From contig NZ_BOMB01000038.1 of the NCBI RefSeq assembly GCF_016861975.1, forward strand, positions 1 through 64,000: a DNA stretch of 64,000 nt. The letters run 5' to 3'. The translations under genes were made by a program, and so were the position numbers. The notes beneath the pieces are model-generated. The model had not been told where the DNA came from. It saw nothing but the letters and a program-made list of their open reading frames with translations, and ran no database searches. Position 1 is the stretch's first letter; every line of letters starts with the position of its first letter. Origin of the DNA: Actinocatenispora rupis (GTDB lineage Bacteria; Actinomycetota; Actinomycetes; Mycobacteriales; Micromonosporaceae). Of this stretch, positions 26,744-36,373 are shown piece by piece.

Positions 26744-27286
26744 ATGCGCCGCGTGCTCGCGTTCGTCACCAGCCGGTACGGCCTCGCCGGGCTCGCCGCG
26801 CTGGCGGTGATCATGGTCGTACTGGTGGGTCGGGTGTTCGGGCTCGGCGGCAGCGGCGACGACGGCGGGAGTGGCACGGTGTCCGGCGGGCAGGCGTCGG
26901 CGGACGCCGGCGAGTCGGGCGCGCCGAACGACGGGCCGACCGGCGCACCGTCCAAACCGGACCCGGTGGTGAAGCCGGGTCAGGCGGGGCCGCTGGTGGT
27001 GGCCACCTCGTTCGGCCGGGCGTACGTGAAGTCGGACGTGCCGGCGAAGCAGTGGCGCGCCGCGCTGACGAAGTACGCCACGCCGAAGCTCGCGACGACG
27101 ATCAGGACGATCGACCCGATGACGGTGCCGGCCGACGCGTTGACCGGCGTGGCCAGCCTCGGTGACCACGGCGCGGTGTGGGCGGACGTGGACCTGCCGA
27201 CCGACGCGGGCATGTTGACGTTCCGGCTGACCAGCGACGGCACGGTGTGGCGCGTCGACGGCATCGACTGGACGCCGAAGTCATGA
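26744..27286 (+). CDS. VirB8/TcpC-like bitopic protein
   Basis: The 180-residue protein has one N-terminal membrane helix (residues 14-33), a Gly/Ser/Asp linker and an external domain of about 100 residues. The domain reads as an alpha/beta cone (SFGRAYVKSDVPAKQW, LTSDGTVWRVDGIDW), the NTF2-like fold used by VirB8/TcpC proteins of conjugation machines. GGGAGG precedes the ATG, and the stop overlaps the start of the wall hydrolase gene. Confidence 0.75.
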   Translation: MRRVLAFVTSRYGLAGLAALAVIMVVLVGRVFGLGGSGDDGGSGTVSGGQASADAGESGAPNDGPTGAPSKPDPVVKPGQAGPLVVATSFGRAYVKSDVPAKQWRAALTKYATPKLATTIRTIDPMTVPADALTGVASLGDHGAVWADVDLPTDAGMLTFRLTSDGTVWRVDGIDWTPKS

Positions 27287-28446
27287 GGCGGCGGCGTGGG
27301 ATCTGGGTCGCGGTCTCGGTGGCCGCGACGTTCGTGCTGCTCTGCTGCGGACTCGGCGGCACGGTCGCGCTGACCGGCCTGTTCGGCAAGCAGTCCACGC
27401 CGGCGACCAACCCGGTCGGCTGTGGCGGCAAGCTCGCGTCGTACGGGCGGCTGCCGCAGGTGTCGGGATACAGCCAGGTGCAGGAGACGCGGGCGTACGC
27501 GATCATCCAGGCCGGCATGAAGATGAAGGTGCCGGCGCGCGGCTGGGTCGTCGCGATCGCCACCGCGCTCCAGGAGTCCAGCCTGCACGTGTACGCCAAC
27601 GACAACCCGGCGTACCCGCTGGTCGTGGAGCACAGCATGGCGCTTCCGCACGACTCGGTCGGGCACGACCACGACTCGGTCGGGCTGTTCCAGCAGCGGC
27701 CGACGGCGCCGGAGGGCGAGGGCGGCTGGGGCACCGTCAAGGAGCTGATGGACCCGGCGACCTCCGCCGGCAAGTTCTACAAGAAGCTCCTGTCGCTGCC
27801 CGGCTGGCAGCAGCTCCCCGTCACGGTCGCCGCGCAGATGGTGCAGAACAGCGCCTTCCCCGACGCGTACGCGAAGTGGGAGTCGGACGCGACGAACATC
27901 GTGAACACGCTGACCAACGGCGCCGCCCGCGGCGCGCTCACCGCCACGGCCACCACGTCCGGCACCTGCGCCGCCGCCGGCGAACCCGCCGCGTCCGGCT
28001 GGGTGCAGCCGGTGAAGGGGCCGATCAGCTCGCCGTTCGGACCGCGCGGCGGCTTCATGCACTACGGCGTCGACCTGGCGCCGCCGAAGGGTACGCCGAT
28101 CGTCGCCGCGGCCGGCGGGCTCGTCATCACCGCCAAGTGCGACCCGGACACCGGCAACTGCGACACCGACGGCAGCATGAACACCCCCGGCTGCGGCTGG
28201 TACGTCGAGATCAAACACGCCGACGGCGTCAACACGCGCTACTGCCACATGATCGAACGCCCGATGGTGCACGTCGGGCAGACCGTCAAGGTCGGCCAGC
28301 AGCTCGGCAAGGTCGGCCAGAGCGGCAACGCCGACGGCCCCCACCTGCACTTCGAGGTACACCTGCACAACGACCTGTCCGGCAACGGCGCGATCGACCC
28401 CGTCCCGTTCATGCGCGACAAGGGCGCGCCGGTCGGTGGCCGGTGA
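27283..28446 (+). CDS. Two-domain cell-wall hydrolase: lysozyme-like plus M23 peptidase
   Basis: The 387-residue protein is anchored or secreted through an N-terminal helix. The first domain (residues about 60-220) is transglycosylase-like, with a catalytic Glu in ATALQESSL and the SVGLFQQRP motif. The second is an M23/LytM endopeptidase with HYGVDL and HLHFEVH, giving the four expected zinc ligands. Both cut peptidoglycan. VirB1-like hydrolases open the wall for secretion channels in Gram-positive conjugation, and its place in the operon fits that role. Confidence 0.9.
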   Translation: MRRRRGIWVAVSVAATFVLLCCGLGGTVALTGLFGKQSTPATNPVGCGGKLASYGRLPQVSGYSQVQETRAYAIIQAGMKMKVPARGWVVAIATALQESSLHVYANDNPAYPLVVEHSMALPHDSVGHDHDSVGLFQQRPTAPEGEGGWGTVKELMDPATSAGKFYKKLLSLPGWQQLPVTVAAQMVQNSAFPDAYAKWESDATNIVNTLTNGAARGALTATATTSGTCAAAGEPAASGWVQPVKGPISSPFGPRGGFMHYGVDLAPPKGTPIVAAAGGLVITAKCDPDTGNCDTDGSMNTPGCGWYVEIKHADGVNTRYCHMIERPMVHVGQTVKVGQQLGKVGQSGNADGPHLHFEVHLHNDLSGNGAIDPVPFMRDKGAPVGGR

Positions 28447-28471
28447 GCACCCACCGCCATCGCGCTGGCCG

Positions 28472-29056
28472 ATGATGGACCCCATGGACGACCTCTGGTT
28501 TCCCGACGACCCGTCACCGATCGTGCCGGTACCGGCGGCACAGGTCGACGGCCTGCGCGGGCGGCGTGTCGTCACCGGGTCGCCGGACCGCGGCTGGCGC
28601 GGCGACCTGCGCGCCGACGACGCCGTACGCCACGGCGACACCGACCTCGTCCCCGTCCTCGTGGAATCCGACTGGTACCGCGCCGAGCAGGACCAGGTCG
28701 AGGTGTTCGCCCCGCTCGTACCGATCGAACGGGTCTGGGTCGAGCGGACCGGCACCGCCCCAGCCGGCGGCGGAAACCAGCGCGACCTGCTCTCCCGCCT
28801 CGTCACGCTCGACGCGCCCGCACCGCGCACCCCCGTACCGGCACGCGACGCGCCCGGGCTGACCGGCCGCCGCGTCGTGGTCGTCTCCCCCGACGACCAG
28901 CGCCGCGACCTGCGCGCCGTCACCGAGCCGTTCCAACACGACGACGGCTCCATCCACGTACGCATCTGCGATGAGTCAGACTGGTACCGCTGGGCCTTCA
29001 CCGGACAACCGGCCCGCTGCACCGAGGTACCCGTCTACCTGGTCTGGGCGGAGTGA
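28472..29056 (+). CDS. Duplicated-domain protein of unknown function
   Basis: The 194-residue cytosolic protein consists of two copies of a domain of about 75 residues. The first copy contains GRRVVTGSPDRGWRGDLRAD, then VESDWYRAE and RVWVE. The second has GRRVVVVSPDDQRRDLRAV, CDESDWYRW and YLVWAE. The repeated GRRVV-SPD-RDLRA-ESDWYR-VW pattern is unmistakable, but I know no family for it. No good ribosome site distinguishes the ATGs at 28472, 28475 and 28484, so the start is uncertain by a few residues. The gene lies 25 bp after the wall hydrolase and 4 bp before the NTF2-like gene, as a co-transcribed member of the operon. Confidence 0.75.
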   Translation: MMDPMDDLWFPDDPSPIVPVPAAQVDGLRGRRVVTGSPDRGWRGDLRADDAVRHGDTDLVPVLVESDWYRAEQDQVEVFAPLVPIERVWVERTGTAPAGGGNQRDLLSRLVTLDAPAPRTPVPARDAPGLTGRRVVVVSPDDQRRDLRAVTEPFQHDDGSIHVRICDESDWYRWAFTGQPARCTEVPVYLVWAE

Positions 29057-29060
29057 AGCG

Positions 29061-29594
29061 ATGACCCCACCCCCCGTACTCGACGCGCCGAAGGCACCGA
29101 AGACACGCCGCGTCAAACGCCCCATCCGCCGTACCCCTTTGACTGTCGCAGGGTTTCTTGCCGCTGGCGTGGGTGCGGTCGTTGCCGTCGTCGTTGCGGT
29201 CGCGGTGCTCTATGTCGGGCAGGACGCCTACAAGGCGGGCCATCAGTCCACACCAGCAGGAGCAGCGGACGGGTTCCTCGACGCCATGCTCAATCAGCGC
29301 AGCATGGATCTTGCACAGGGCTACATGTGCGACAGCAAGCCGTTCCATCAGCGGGTTGCCAAGCTCATCAAGCAGGTCAAGGATTTCGAGGCCCAGCCGT
29401 CGTCGAGCGTGAGTTACCTCTGGGGCGGCTTCAAGACGGTCAGCAAGACCGACAGCGCTGCGCGCCTTTCGACCAACGTCACCACCACTACGACCACGGA
29501 CGGCACGATGGTCGACAACCCTGAACAGACCTGGACCCTCGAACTGAAGAGCGAGTTCGGGTGGAAGGTTTGTGGGTTACGGGTGCCGGAGTGA
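29061..29594 (+). CDS. Bitopic NTF2-like membrane protein, last gene of secretion-like operon
   Basis: The 177-residue protein has a basic N-terminus, one membrane helix (residues 27-53) and an exported domain with two cysteines, ending FGWKVCGLRVPE. The layout matches TcpC/VirB8-like or lumazine-binding-like domains. Its stretch 29130-29590 is less GC-rich than its neighbours and carries an in-frame TTA codon at residue 173. It ends 3 bp from the stop of the convergent WXG-like gene. Confidence 0.75.
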   Translation: MTPPPVLDAPKAPKTRRVKRPIRRTPLTVAGFLAAGVGAVVAVVVAVAVLYVGQDAYKAGHQSTPAGAADGFLDAMLNQRSMDLAQGYMCDSKPFHQRVAKLIKQVKDFEAQPSSSVSYLWGGFKTVSKTDSAARLSTNVTTTTTTDGTMVDNPEQTWTLELKSEFGWKVCGLRVPE

Positions 29595-29597
29595 TCG

Positions 29598-30674
29598 TCA
29601 CTCGATGACGTTGGGCGGGCCGAGTTCGACCTGCCAGACGTCGTCCTCGTCGCCCTGCCACTCCCGGCGCGTCACTACCCCCGCCGCGGCCCCCACGCCC
29701 GGTGCGCCGACCGCTCCGCCTCCGTCCCCGGGCCCGGTGCCCGCCACAGCGTCGCGCGCGCTGGTGACGGGCGCGGTCGGGGACAGTCCGGGCCCGGCGT
29801 CGGCAACGCCGGGCCGTACGAGCCCGGCGCCGGATCCGGCGAGCCGCGTCCCCCCGCCGTACGAGGCCGGCACGGCCCCGGTACCGCCGCCACTGCCGCC
29901 GGTGCCGGTGCCGCCGCCACTGCCGCCGGTGTCGCTGGCGGCGAGGGTGCCGCCGCTGTCGAGGTCGAGGCTGGGCGCCTGCTCGTTGTACTCGGCGCGC
30001 AGCGCACCGTACGCGTGCGCGGCGACGCCGGCGTTCTGCTGGTACCAGGCGTCGACGAGTTGCCGGCGTCGCTCGTCGGCGGTTCCGGTTGTGCCCTGGT
30101 CGTCGGCGGGCCCGCGACTGTAGCGTCCACCGGCGGCCGCACCGTACTCGTCGCTCTGCAGCAGCATCGCCCGGAAGTCCCGGTACTTCTCGGGGTTGGC
30201 GCGGTAGTCGGCGACGAGCGCGCCGACGAACGCGTTCGGGTCGTGCAGCGAGTCGTCGAGGTCGGTGCCGCCGGGCAGCTCGTGCGTACGCCCGAAGACG
30301 AGGAAGTCGTGCCCGATGTCGACGGGCACCGGGATGCGGGAGACGGCGGTGGACAGCGACTGTCCGGTGCGGTCGAGGTGGCGGGCGAGCCGCTGGCAGT
30401 CCTGCTCGACCTGCTCGATGCGCCGCCCGATCTCCGCCAACACCTGCTGGTACTCGGTGGCCGCCGGCCCGCGCCACGCGTCGCGGCCGTCGAACAGCAG
30501 CGCGCGCAGCTTCTCCAGGTACCGCAGGGAGTCGGCGGTACGCCCGGCGAGCGTGTGCCACTGCTTGGCCAGGTCGTACACGACGGTGGGGCGGCCGGCG
30601 ACGGTCACGTCGGCGACGGCGGCCTCCCAGCTGCCGTCCGGTTCGGCGGCGGCGCCCTCGACGCCGGCCCTCAC
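29598..30674 (-). CDS. WXG100/PPE-like protein with Gly/Ser/Ala-rich C-terminus
   Basis: The 358-residue protein contains a long helical hairpin typical of ESX/type VII substrates (HTLAGRTADSLRYLEKL, the turn DAWRGPAATEY, then RIEQVEQDCQRLARHLDRTG). A roughly 170-residue domain follows, and a low-complexity tail of Gly, Thr and Ala repeats ends it. It lacks a signal peptide. The GTG start overlaps the stop of the adjacent small helical protein, suggesting a co-folded pair. It faces the secretion-like operon tail to tail, so it could be a cargo of that system, though ESX export is equally possible. Confidence 0.75.
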   Translation of the reverse strand: MRAGVEGAAAEPDGSWEAAVADVTVAGRPTVVYDLAKQWHTLAGRTADSLRYLEKLRALLFDGRDAWRGPAATEYQQVLAEIGRRIEQVEQDCQRLARHLDRTGQSLSTAVSRIPVPVDIGHDFLVFGRTHELPGGTDLDDSLHDPNAFVGALVADYRANPEKYRDFRAMLLQSDEYGAAAGGRYSRGPADDQGTTGTADERRRQLVDAWYQQNAGVAAHAYGALRAEYNEQAPSLDLDSGGTLAASDTGGSGGGTGTGGSGGGTGAVPASYGGGTRLAGSGAGLVRPGVADAGPGLSPTAPVTSARDAVAGTGPGDGGGAVGAPGVGAAAGVVTRREWQGDEDDVWQVELGPPNVIE

Positions 30675-31084
30675 GTCGTCACCCCGAACACCGGGTCGTC
30701 GAGGAGTTCGGCGACGCGGCGCTGGATGGCGGCGTTGCGGAGTTCGGTGGCGTCGTAGTCGTCGCCGATCTGGGCGGTGATCTCGCCGAGCCGTTGCAGC
30801 AGTTCGGAGACGCGCGCCATGCGGTCCCGCATGATGTCGTGCGCGGCCCGTACGTTGCCGTGCACGGTGTCGGCCTCGGTGAACCGCCCGAACGGGTTGT
30901 CCCAGTCCGGTACCTGCGCCGCGGCGTGCCCGTCCCGCCCGTCGCTCAACGGCTCGACGTGCCCGCGGTACCGGCCGAGGACCTCCTGGTCCCAGTCGGC
31001 CCGTACGGCGTCGACCCAGTGCGCCGCGTCGGTCATGTTGTCGAGGCTGACCTGGAGTCCGCCCACCCTGTCCGCAAGGCCCAT
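30671..31084 (-). CDS. Small helical partner of WXG-like protein
   Basis: The 137-residue protein has no signal or membrane helix. It begins with MGLADRVGGLQVSLDNMTDAAH and is predicted to be mostly helical, with a C-terminal coiled segment (RVSELLQRLGEITAQIGDDY). It lacks a WxG turn. The ATG has AAGGGG at a good distance and its stop overlaps the partner gene by 4 bp, as in ESX pairs. It is transcribed towards the secretion-like operon, away from folE. Confidence 0.72.
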   Translation of the reverse strand: MGLADRVGGLQVSLDNMTDAAHWVDAVRADWDQEVLGRYRGHVEPLSDGRDGHAAAQVPDWDNPFGRFTEADTVHGNVRAAHDIMRDRMARVSELLQRLGEITAQIGDDYDATELRNAAIQRRVAELLDDPVFGVTT

Positions 31085-31188
31085 CGCGTGACCCCTTCGA
31101 CACGATCCGCTAACCGGACACGAGCCTATCGAAGTACGTCACTGGCGCGCTGCCCTGCAACCGGGCGGAATCGGGACGTACGCGCGGC

Positions 31189-31836
31189 TCAGTGGCCGAG
31201 GATCAGCGACATCGCCTCGTTGCGGGCGGCCACGCTCCGCTCGAAATGCCCACGTACGGCGGAGGTCACGGTCCGCGCGCCGGGCTTGCGTACGCCGCGC
31301 ATCGACATGCACAGGTGCTCGCAGTCGACGACGACGATGACGCCGCGCGGGTCGAGCTGCTCGGCCATCGTGTCGGCGATCTGCGAGGTGAGCCGCTCCT
31401 GCACCTGCGGCCGCCGCGCGTACGCGTCGACGAGCCGGGCGAGCTTCGACAGCCCGGTGATCCGCCCGTCCGACCCCGGGATGTACCCGACGTGCGCGAC
31501 GCCGTGGAACGGCAACAGGTGGTGCTCGCAGTTCGAGTACACCTCGATGTCCTTGACCAGCACGATCTCGTCGTGCCCGGCCTCGAACGACGTGGTCAGC
31601 ACGCGCGCCGGGTCAACCCGCAACCCCGCGAACATCTCCGCGTACGCCCGCGCCACCCGCTCCGGCGTACTGCGCAGCCCGTCGCGGTCCGGGTCCTCGC
31701 CGACCGCGACGAGGATCTCGCGTACCGCGGCCTCGATGCGTTTGAGGTCGACGGTGTCCTCGACCGGCCGGCCGTTGATCCCGCCGCCGATCAGTCGGGC
31801 CGCCACGTGGTCGAGGTCCGGCTCCGCGTCGCTCAC
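31189..31836 (-). CDS. folE: GTP cyclohydrolase I
   Basis: The 215-residue enzyme makes 7,8-dihydroneopterin triphosphate from GTP, the first folate step. The zinc and substrate residues are plain in [12 protein letters not shown] and in [17 protein letters not shown]. The GTG start has AGGAGGG upstream. It is the last gene of the hpt-ftsH-folE strand and in related genomes is normally followed closely by folP. Here a 12-kb block intervenes. Confidence 0.95.
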   Translation of the reverse strand: MSDAEPDLDHVAARLIGGGINGRPVEDTVDLKRIEAAVREILVAVGEDPDRDGLRSTPERVARAYAEMFAGLRVDPARVLTTSFEAGHDEIVLVKDIEVYSNCEHHLLPFHGVAHVGYIPGSDGRITGLSKLARLVDAYARRPQVQERLTSQIADTMAEQLDPRGVIVVVDCEHLCMSMRGVRKPGARTVTSAVRGHFERSVAARNEAMSLILGH

Positions 31837-31854
31837 GACACCCTCCTCATGGGA

Positions 31855-31883
31855 AACGGGCCCGGCTGGTGGCCGGGCCCGTT
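31855..31883 (-). terminator. Hairpin between ftsH and folE
   Basis: A perfect 12-bp stem (AACGGGCCCGGC and complement) with a 5-base loop lies 29 bp after the ftsH stop, followed in the minus direction by TTTCC. It could end or attenuate ftsH transcripts before folE, whose ribosome site starts just beyond. Confidence 0.55.
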
Positions 31884-31911
31884 CCGCTTGTCGTCCTGTA
31901 TCTCTGGTGCG

Positions 31912-34065
31912 TCAGTGCGTCTCGCCGAGTCCGCCGGACTGACCGAACGGCCGCGGCCGGGGCCACTCGCTCGATCCCTCGCCGACCGGCTGGTCGCTCG
32001 ACTCGGCCGGCGGCGTGTCCTGCTGCCCGTCGGGGCGCGGGGTGCCGGTGGCGTTCATCGAGCCGGCGGGCTGGGTGTCGCCGGCGAGCGCCGCCGCGCC
32101 GTCCGCCTCAGCCTGCTGCTTCAGCGTGGCGACCTCGCCCGGCGTGAGCACCGGCGGCTTGTCGCTCGGCTTCCGCTTGCCGAACCCGTTGTACGGCGCG
32201 AGCTGCGGGCGCTTCTTCACGCGGGCGCAGATCCGGGCCATGTCGGCGTTGGTGATGGTCTCCTTCTCGACCAGCTCCAGCACGATCTGGTCCAGCACGT
32301 CCCGGTACTCGACCAGGATCTCCCACGCCTCGTCGTGCGCCATCTCGATCAGCGACCGCACCTCGGAGTCGATCTCCGCGGCGATCTCGTCCGAGTAGTC
32401 GCGCTGGTGGCCCATGTCGCGGCCGAGGAACGGCTCGGAGTCCTTCGTCCCGTACTTCACCGCGCCGAGCTTCGCGCTCATCCCGTACTCCGTGACCATC
32501 GCGCGGGCCATGCCGGTGGCCTTCTCGATGTCGTCGCCGGCACCGGTGGTCGGCTCGTGGAACACCAGCTCCTCGGCCGCCCGACCACCCAGCGCGTACG
32601 CCAGGGTGTCGATGATCTCGGACCGCGTCTGCGAGTACTTGTCCTCGGTGGGCAGCACCAGGGTGTGCCCGAGCGACCGGCCGCGCGGCAGGATCGTCAC
32701 CTTGTGCACCGGCGCCAGCTGCGGCATCGCCCAGCCGACCAGCGCGTGCCCACCCTCGTGGTACGCGGTGACCTTCTTCTCCTTGTCGCTCATCACCCGG
32801 GTCTTGCGCTCCGGCCCGGCGATGACGCGGTCGATGGCCTCTTCGAGGTTGGCGTCGGAGATGGCCTTCTCGCCGGCGCGGGCGGTCAGCAGCGCGGCCT
32901 CGTTGATCACGTTGGCCAGGTCGGCGCCGGTGAAGCCGGGCGTACGCCGCGCGAGCGTCTCAAGGTCGACGTCCGGGGTGAACGGCTTGCCGCGGGCGTG
33001 CACCCTCAGGATGGCCTTGCGGCCCTCCATGTCCGGGGTGTCGACGGCGATCTGCCGGTCGAACCGGCCGGGCCGCAGCAGCGCCGGGTCGAGGATGTCG
33101 GGCCGGTTGGTCGCGGCGATCAGGATGACGCCGCCCTTGGTGTCGAAGCCGTCCATCTCGACGAGCAGCTGGTTCAGCGTCTGCTCGCGCTCGTCGTGGC
33201 CGCCGCCGAGGCCGGCGCCACGGTGCCGGCCGACCGCGTCGATCTCGTCGACGAAGACGATGGCCGGCGCGTTCGCCTTGGCCTGCTCGAACAGGTCACG
33301 CACCCGGGAGGCACCGACACCGACGAACATCTCGACGAAGTCGGAACCGGAGATGGAGTAGAACGGCACGCCCGCCTCGCCGGCGACCGCGCGCGCGAGC
33401 AGCGTCTTACCGGTACCGGGCTGGCCGAACAGCAGCACGCCCTTGGGGATCTTCGCGCCGAGCGCCTGGTACTTGGCGGGGTTCTGGAGGAAGTCCTTGA
33501 TCTCCTCCAGCTCCTCGATCGCCTCGTCACAGCCGGCGACGTCGGCGAACGTCGTCTTCGGCATGTCCTTGGTGAGCTGCTTGGCCTTGGACTTGCCGAA
33601 GTTCAGGACACGGCTGCCGCCGCCCTGCATCTGCGACATGAACAGCACCAGCAGCACGACCACCACGGCGACGGGCAGCAGGCTGATCAGCAGCTGCACC
33701 CAGACGCTGTCCTTGGTGACCTTGACGTCGAGGCTCTGCACCTTGCCGTCCGCGACCTGGGTCTGGACCTGGTTGTAGATCCGGTCCGCGGACAGCGCCG
33801 GGAAGGACGCCTCGATCTTGTCCGAATCAACCTTGTTGCTGCCCGAGCCCTGATAGGGCTTCTTCAGGTTGAGTTGGAGGATCTGTTCCTTGTCCTCGAA
33901 CTTGACGCTCTTGACGTTGCCCGATTTGAGCTGCGCCATCGCGACCGAGGTGTCGACCTTCTTGTAGTCGTCGCCGCCGGTGATGAAAGAGCTGAGCAGG
34001 ATCGCGCCGAGGATCACCAAGATGATCCAGAACAGCGGCCTACGAAAGAATCGAGTTCGCTCCAT
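31912..34065 (-). CDS. ftsH: ATP-dependent membrane zinc metalloprotease FtsH
   Basis: The 717-residue protease extracts and degrades membrane and short-lived cytosolic proteins. A first helix lies at residues 10-28, an external domain follows, and a second helix spans 124-144. The AAA domain has Walker A at 214-221 (GQPGTGKT), Walker B in [12 protein letters not shown] and the arginine-finger region RPGRFDRQI. The protease site is HEGGH at 436-440. The C-terminus is long, disordered and Pro/Gly/Ser-rich. I chose the ATG before the first helix. The 257 bp between hpt and ftsH contain no other gene that I can see. Confidence 0.97.
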   Translation of the reverse strand: MERTRFFRRPLFWIILVILGAILLSSFITGGDDYKKVDTSVAMAQLKSGNVKSVKFEDKEQILQLNLKKPYQGSGSNKVDSDKIEASFPALSADRIYNQVQTQVADGKVQSLDVKVTKDSVWVQLLISLLPVAVVVVLLVLFMSQMQGGGSRVLNFGKSKAKQLTKDMPKTTFADVAGCDEAIEELEEIKDFLQNPAKYQALGAKIPKGVLLFGQPGTGKTLLARAVAGEAGVPFYSISGSDFVEMFVGVGASRVRDLFEQAKANAPAIVFVDEIDAVGRHRGAGLGGGHDEREQTLNQLLVEMDGFDTKGGVILIAATNRPDILDPALLRPGRFDRQIAVDTPDMEGRKAILRVHARGKPFTPDVDLETLARRTPGFTGADLANVINEAALLTARAGEKAISDANLEEAIDRVIAGPERKTRVMSDKEKKVTAYHEGGHALVGWAMPQLAPVHKVTILPRGRSLGHTLVLPTEDKYSQTRSEIIDTLAYALGGRAAEELVFHEPTTGAGDDIEKATGMARAMVTEYGMSAKLGAVKYGTKDSEPFLGRDMGHQRDYSDEIAAEIDSEVRSLIEMAHDEAWEILVEYRDVLDQIVLELVEKETITNADMARICARVKKRPQLAPYNGFGKRKPSDKPPVLTPGEVATLKQQAEADGAAALAGDTQPAGSMNATGTPRPDGQQDTPPAESSDQPVGEGSSEWPRPRPFGQSGGLGETH

Positions 34066-34322
34066 GCCGTTGCGGGCCCGCAATGCGCGCCCCGCCCCTC
34101 CCGATCTCACACCGTCGTTGCGACTCGCCGGTCGACGACCGGCGTGAACCAGTTAGTCCCCGGTCATTCGAAGGTACACCGTGGAGACGACCAGCGCGGA
34201 GCCAGACCAGCGGGGCCGACCACGAAGCGCCCCAAAACCCCCGTGTGAACCGCACTACCCTCGGTGTAACCGCTGGTCAGGACCATCGTACCGGCGGGGC
34301 GTTGCGCCGTCGGCGAACACCG

Positions 34323-34889
34323 TCAGCGGGCGTACACCTCGGGACGGAGCAGCCCCACGTACGGCAGCTCGCGGTAGCGCTCGGCGTAGTCCAGGCCGTA
34401 GCCGACGACGAACTCGTTCGGGATGTCGAAGCCGATGTACTTCACCGGCACGTCCACCTTGACCGCGTCGGGCTTGCGCAGCAGCGCGACGACCTCCAGC
34501 GAGGCCGGACCCCGACTCGTCAGGTACTTCAGCAGCCAGCTCAGGGTGAGCCCGGAGTCGACGATGTCCTCGACCACGATGACGTGTTTGCCGGTGATGT
34601 CCCGGTCCAGGTCCTTCATGATCCGTACGACGCCGGACGAGGTGGCCCGCGCCCCGTACGACGAGACGGCCATGAACTCCAGCTCGACCGGGTGTTCGAG
34701 CGCCCTGGCGAAGTCGGCCATGAACATGACCGCGCCCTTCAGCACGCCCACCAGGAGGACCTCGCCGCGGTCGGCGTAGTCGGCGGCGACCTGCTTGGCC
34801 AGCTCGGCCGTCTTCTCCTTGATCTGCTCCGCGGAGACGACGACCTCGGCGATGTCGTCCGAGTACCACTGCTCGCTGCCCGCTGCCAT
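34323..34889 (-). CDS. hpt: Hypoxanthine phosphoribosyltransferase
   Basis: The 188-residue purine salvage enzyme forms IMP or GMP from the free base and PRPP. The PRPP-binding motif is [17 protein letters not shown], and the [17 protein letters not shown] and [21 protein letters not shown] segments match the family. It normally lies between tilS and ftsH. Here tilS is about 23 kb away, pointing to a rearranged locus. Confidence 0.96.
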   Translation of the reverse strand: MAAGSEQWYSDDIAEVVVSAEQIKEKTAELAKQVAADYADRGEVLLVGVLKGAVMFMADFARALEHPVELEFMAVSSYGARATSSGVVRIMKDLDRDITGKHVIVVEDIVDSGLTLSWLLKYLTSRGPASLEVVALLRKPDAVKVDVPVKYIGFDIPNEFVVGYGLDYAERYRELPYVGLLRPEVYAR

Positions 34890-34942
34890 GTCCCCAAGCC
34901 TGCCTGACGGCGCCGATCACGGCGCCGCCGGGGTACCCGGAG

Positions 34943-35155
34943 TCAGGCGGCGTGCTGGTGCGGGTGGGTGTCGAGGCGGGCCGTACCGGTGTGGACGCGG
35001 CCGGCGATCGGGGTGACGGGCGCGGCGTGGTCGGGCCGGGAGGCGCGCTCGGGGCTGTGCCAGTCGGCCGAGTCCCGGCTGTCGTGCGTCCAGCCGAACA
35101 GCTGCGCGACACCCAGCAGAGCGGCGAAACCCACGATGAACAGCAGTGCGGACAT
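34943..35155 (-). CDS. Small single-helix membrane protein (paralog of 45773 gene)
   Basis: The 70-residue protein starts MSALLFIVGFAALLGVAQLFG, one membrane helix with a tolerable AGGGG ribosome site. A polar tail begins HDSRDSADWHSPE and ends with a His-rich stretch. The DSRD-x-x-DWH-P-E motif is shared with the 55-residue protein at 45773, so the two form a small paralogous family. Function unknown. Confidence 0.7.
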   Translation of the reverse strand: MSALLFIVGFAALLGVAQLFGWTHDSRDSADWHSPERASRPDHAAPVTPIAGRVHTGTARLDTHPHQHAA

Positions 35156-35304
35156 GACGGACCCCTTCCGGGTACGCGAGGTGGTGGTGGATCTCCGGCA
35201 CTGCCGATGGCCATCGACGTGATCCATGCTCGTCCGTCGCCGGGCCGGCGCACAGTGGCAGAGAAGCCATTGACCGTCGATTTCCTGCCGGTACTGTCGG
35301 AGGG

Positions 35305-36276
35305 GTGTTGAAGAAGGTGGCCGCGCTCGCGCTGGACGGTGTCGCGGCGTTCGAGTTGGGCGTGATCTGCGAGGCGTTCGGCACCGACCGCACCGAGCAG
35401 GGCTTCCCGTCGTACGAGTTCGCGCTGTGCTCGCCGGGTGGACGCCCCGTGCGCTGCCGTTCCGGGTACGACATCGTGCCGGGGCACGACCTGGCGCCGA
35501 TGGCGGACGCCGACGTGGTGGCCGTACCGGCGATGGGGCCCGGGTTCACGGGCGGCGAGTGCGAGGTGCTCGACGTACCGGACGAGGTGGTGGCGGCGCT
35601 GCGGGCGGCGGCGGAGCGCGGGGCGTGGGTGCTGAGCGTCTGCTCGGGCGCGTTCGTACTCGGTGAGGCGGGGCTGCTCGACGACCGCCGCTGCACGACC
35701 CACTGGATGTACGCGGAGCAGCTCGCGGCGCGGTACCCGCTGGCCAAGGTCGACCCCGACGTGCTGTACGTCGAGGACGCGCCGATCCTGACCAGCGCGG
35801 GCACGGCCGCGGGCATCGACGCGTGCCTGCACCTGATCCGGCAGGAGCAGGGCTCGGCGGTGGCGACGGCGCTGGCCCGGCGGATGGTCGTGCCGCCGCA
35901 CCGGGATGGCGGCCAGGCACAGTACATCGAGACGCCGGTGGCGCCGGCCGCCGACTCGCTCCAGCCCGTACTGGCGTGGATGCAGGAACATCTCGGCGAC
36001 GAGCAGACGGTCGAGTCGCTGGCCGTACGGGCGCACCTGGCGCCGCGGACGTTCGCCCGGCGGTTCCGGTCCGAGACCGGGACGACGCCGCACGACTGGC
36101 TCACCGCGCAGCGCGTACTGCTGGCGCGCCGGCTGCTGGAGGAGTCCGACCTCGGCGTCGACCAGATCGCGGTACGCGCGGGCTTCGGCAACTCCGCCGC
36201 GCTGCGGCACCACTTCACGCGGCGGTTGGGGACGTCGCCTGGTGCGTACCGGCGGAGGTTTCGGGACGCCGACTGA
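35305..36276 (+). CDS. AraC-family regulator with DJ-1/PfpI (GlxA-like) sensor domain
   Basis: The 323-residue regulator has an N-terminal class I amidotransferase-like domain (about 1-190), whose elbow reads LSVCSGAFVLGEAGLLDDRR, and a C-terminal AraC double helix-turn-helix (about 215-320) with LAPRTFARRFRSETGTTPHDW and IAVRAGFGNSAALRHHFTRR. Such proteins sense small metabolites and usually activate nearby genes. Start is uncertain: the GTG used is almost on top of GGAGG, and the TTG three bases on is similarly possible. No promoter or target is evident. Confidence 0.9.
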   Translation: MLKKVAALALDGVAAFELGVICEAFGTDRTEQGFPSYEFALCSPGGRPVRCRSGYDIVPGHDLAPMADADVVAVPAMGPGFTGGECEVLDVPDEVVAALRAAAERGAWVLSVCSGAFVLGEAGLLDDRRCTTHWMYAEQLAARYPLAKVDPDVLYVEDAPILTSAGTAAGIDACLHLIRQEQGSAVATALARRMVVPPHRDGGQAQYIETPVAPAADSLQPVLAWMQEHLGDEQTVESLAVRAHLAPRTFARRFRSETGTTPHDWLTAQRVLLARRLLEESDLGVDQIAVRAGFGNSAALRHHFTRRLGTSPGAYRRRFRDAD

Positions 36277-36373
36277 CGGCGTTTGTCAAGCGACTGTCGG
36301 GAATGCGCACGGGGTGGCGACGAACGGAGTCGCGTACGTACGCTCAGCGATCATTTCGGGGCGAGGAGACGGC

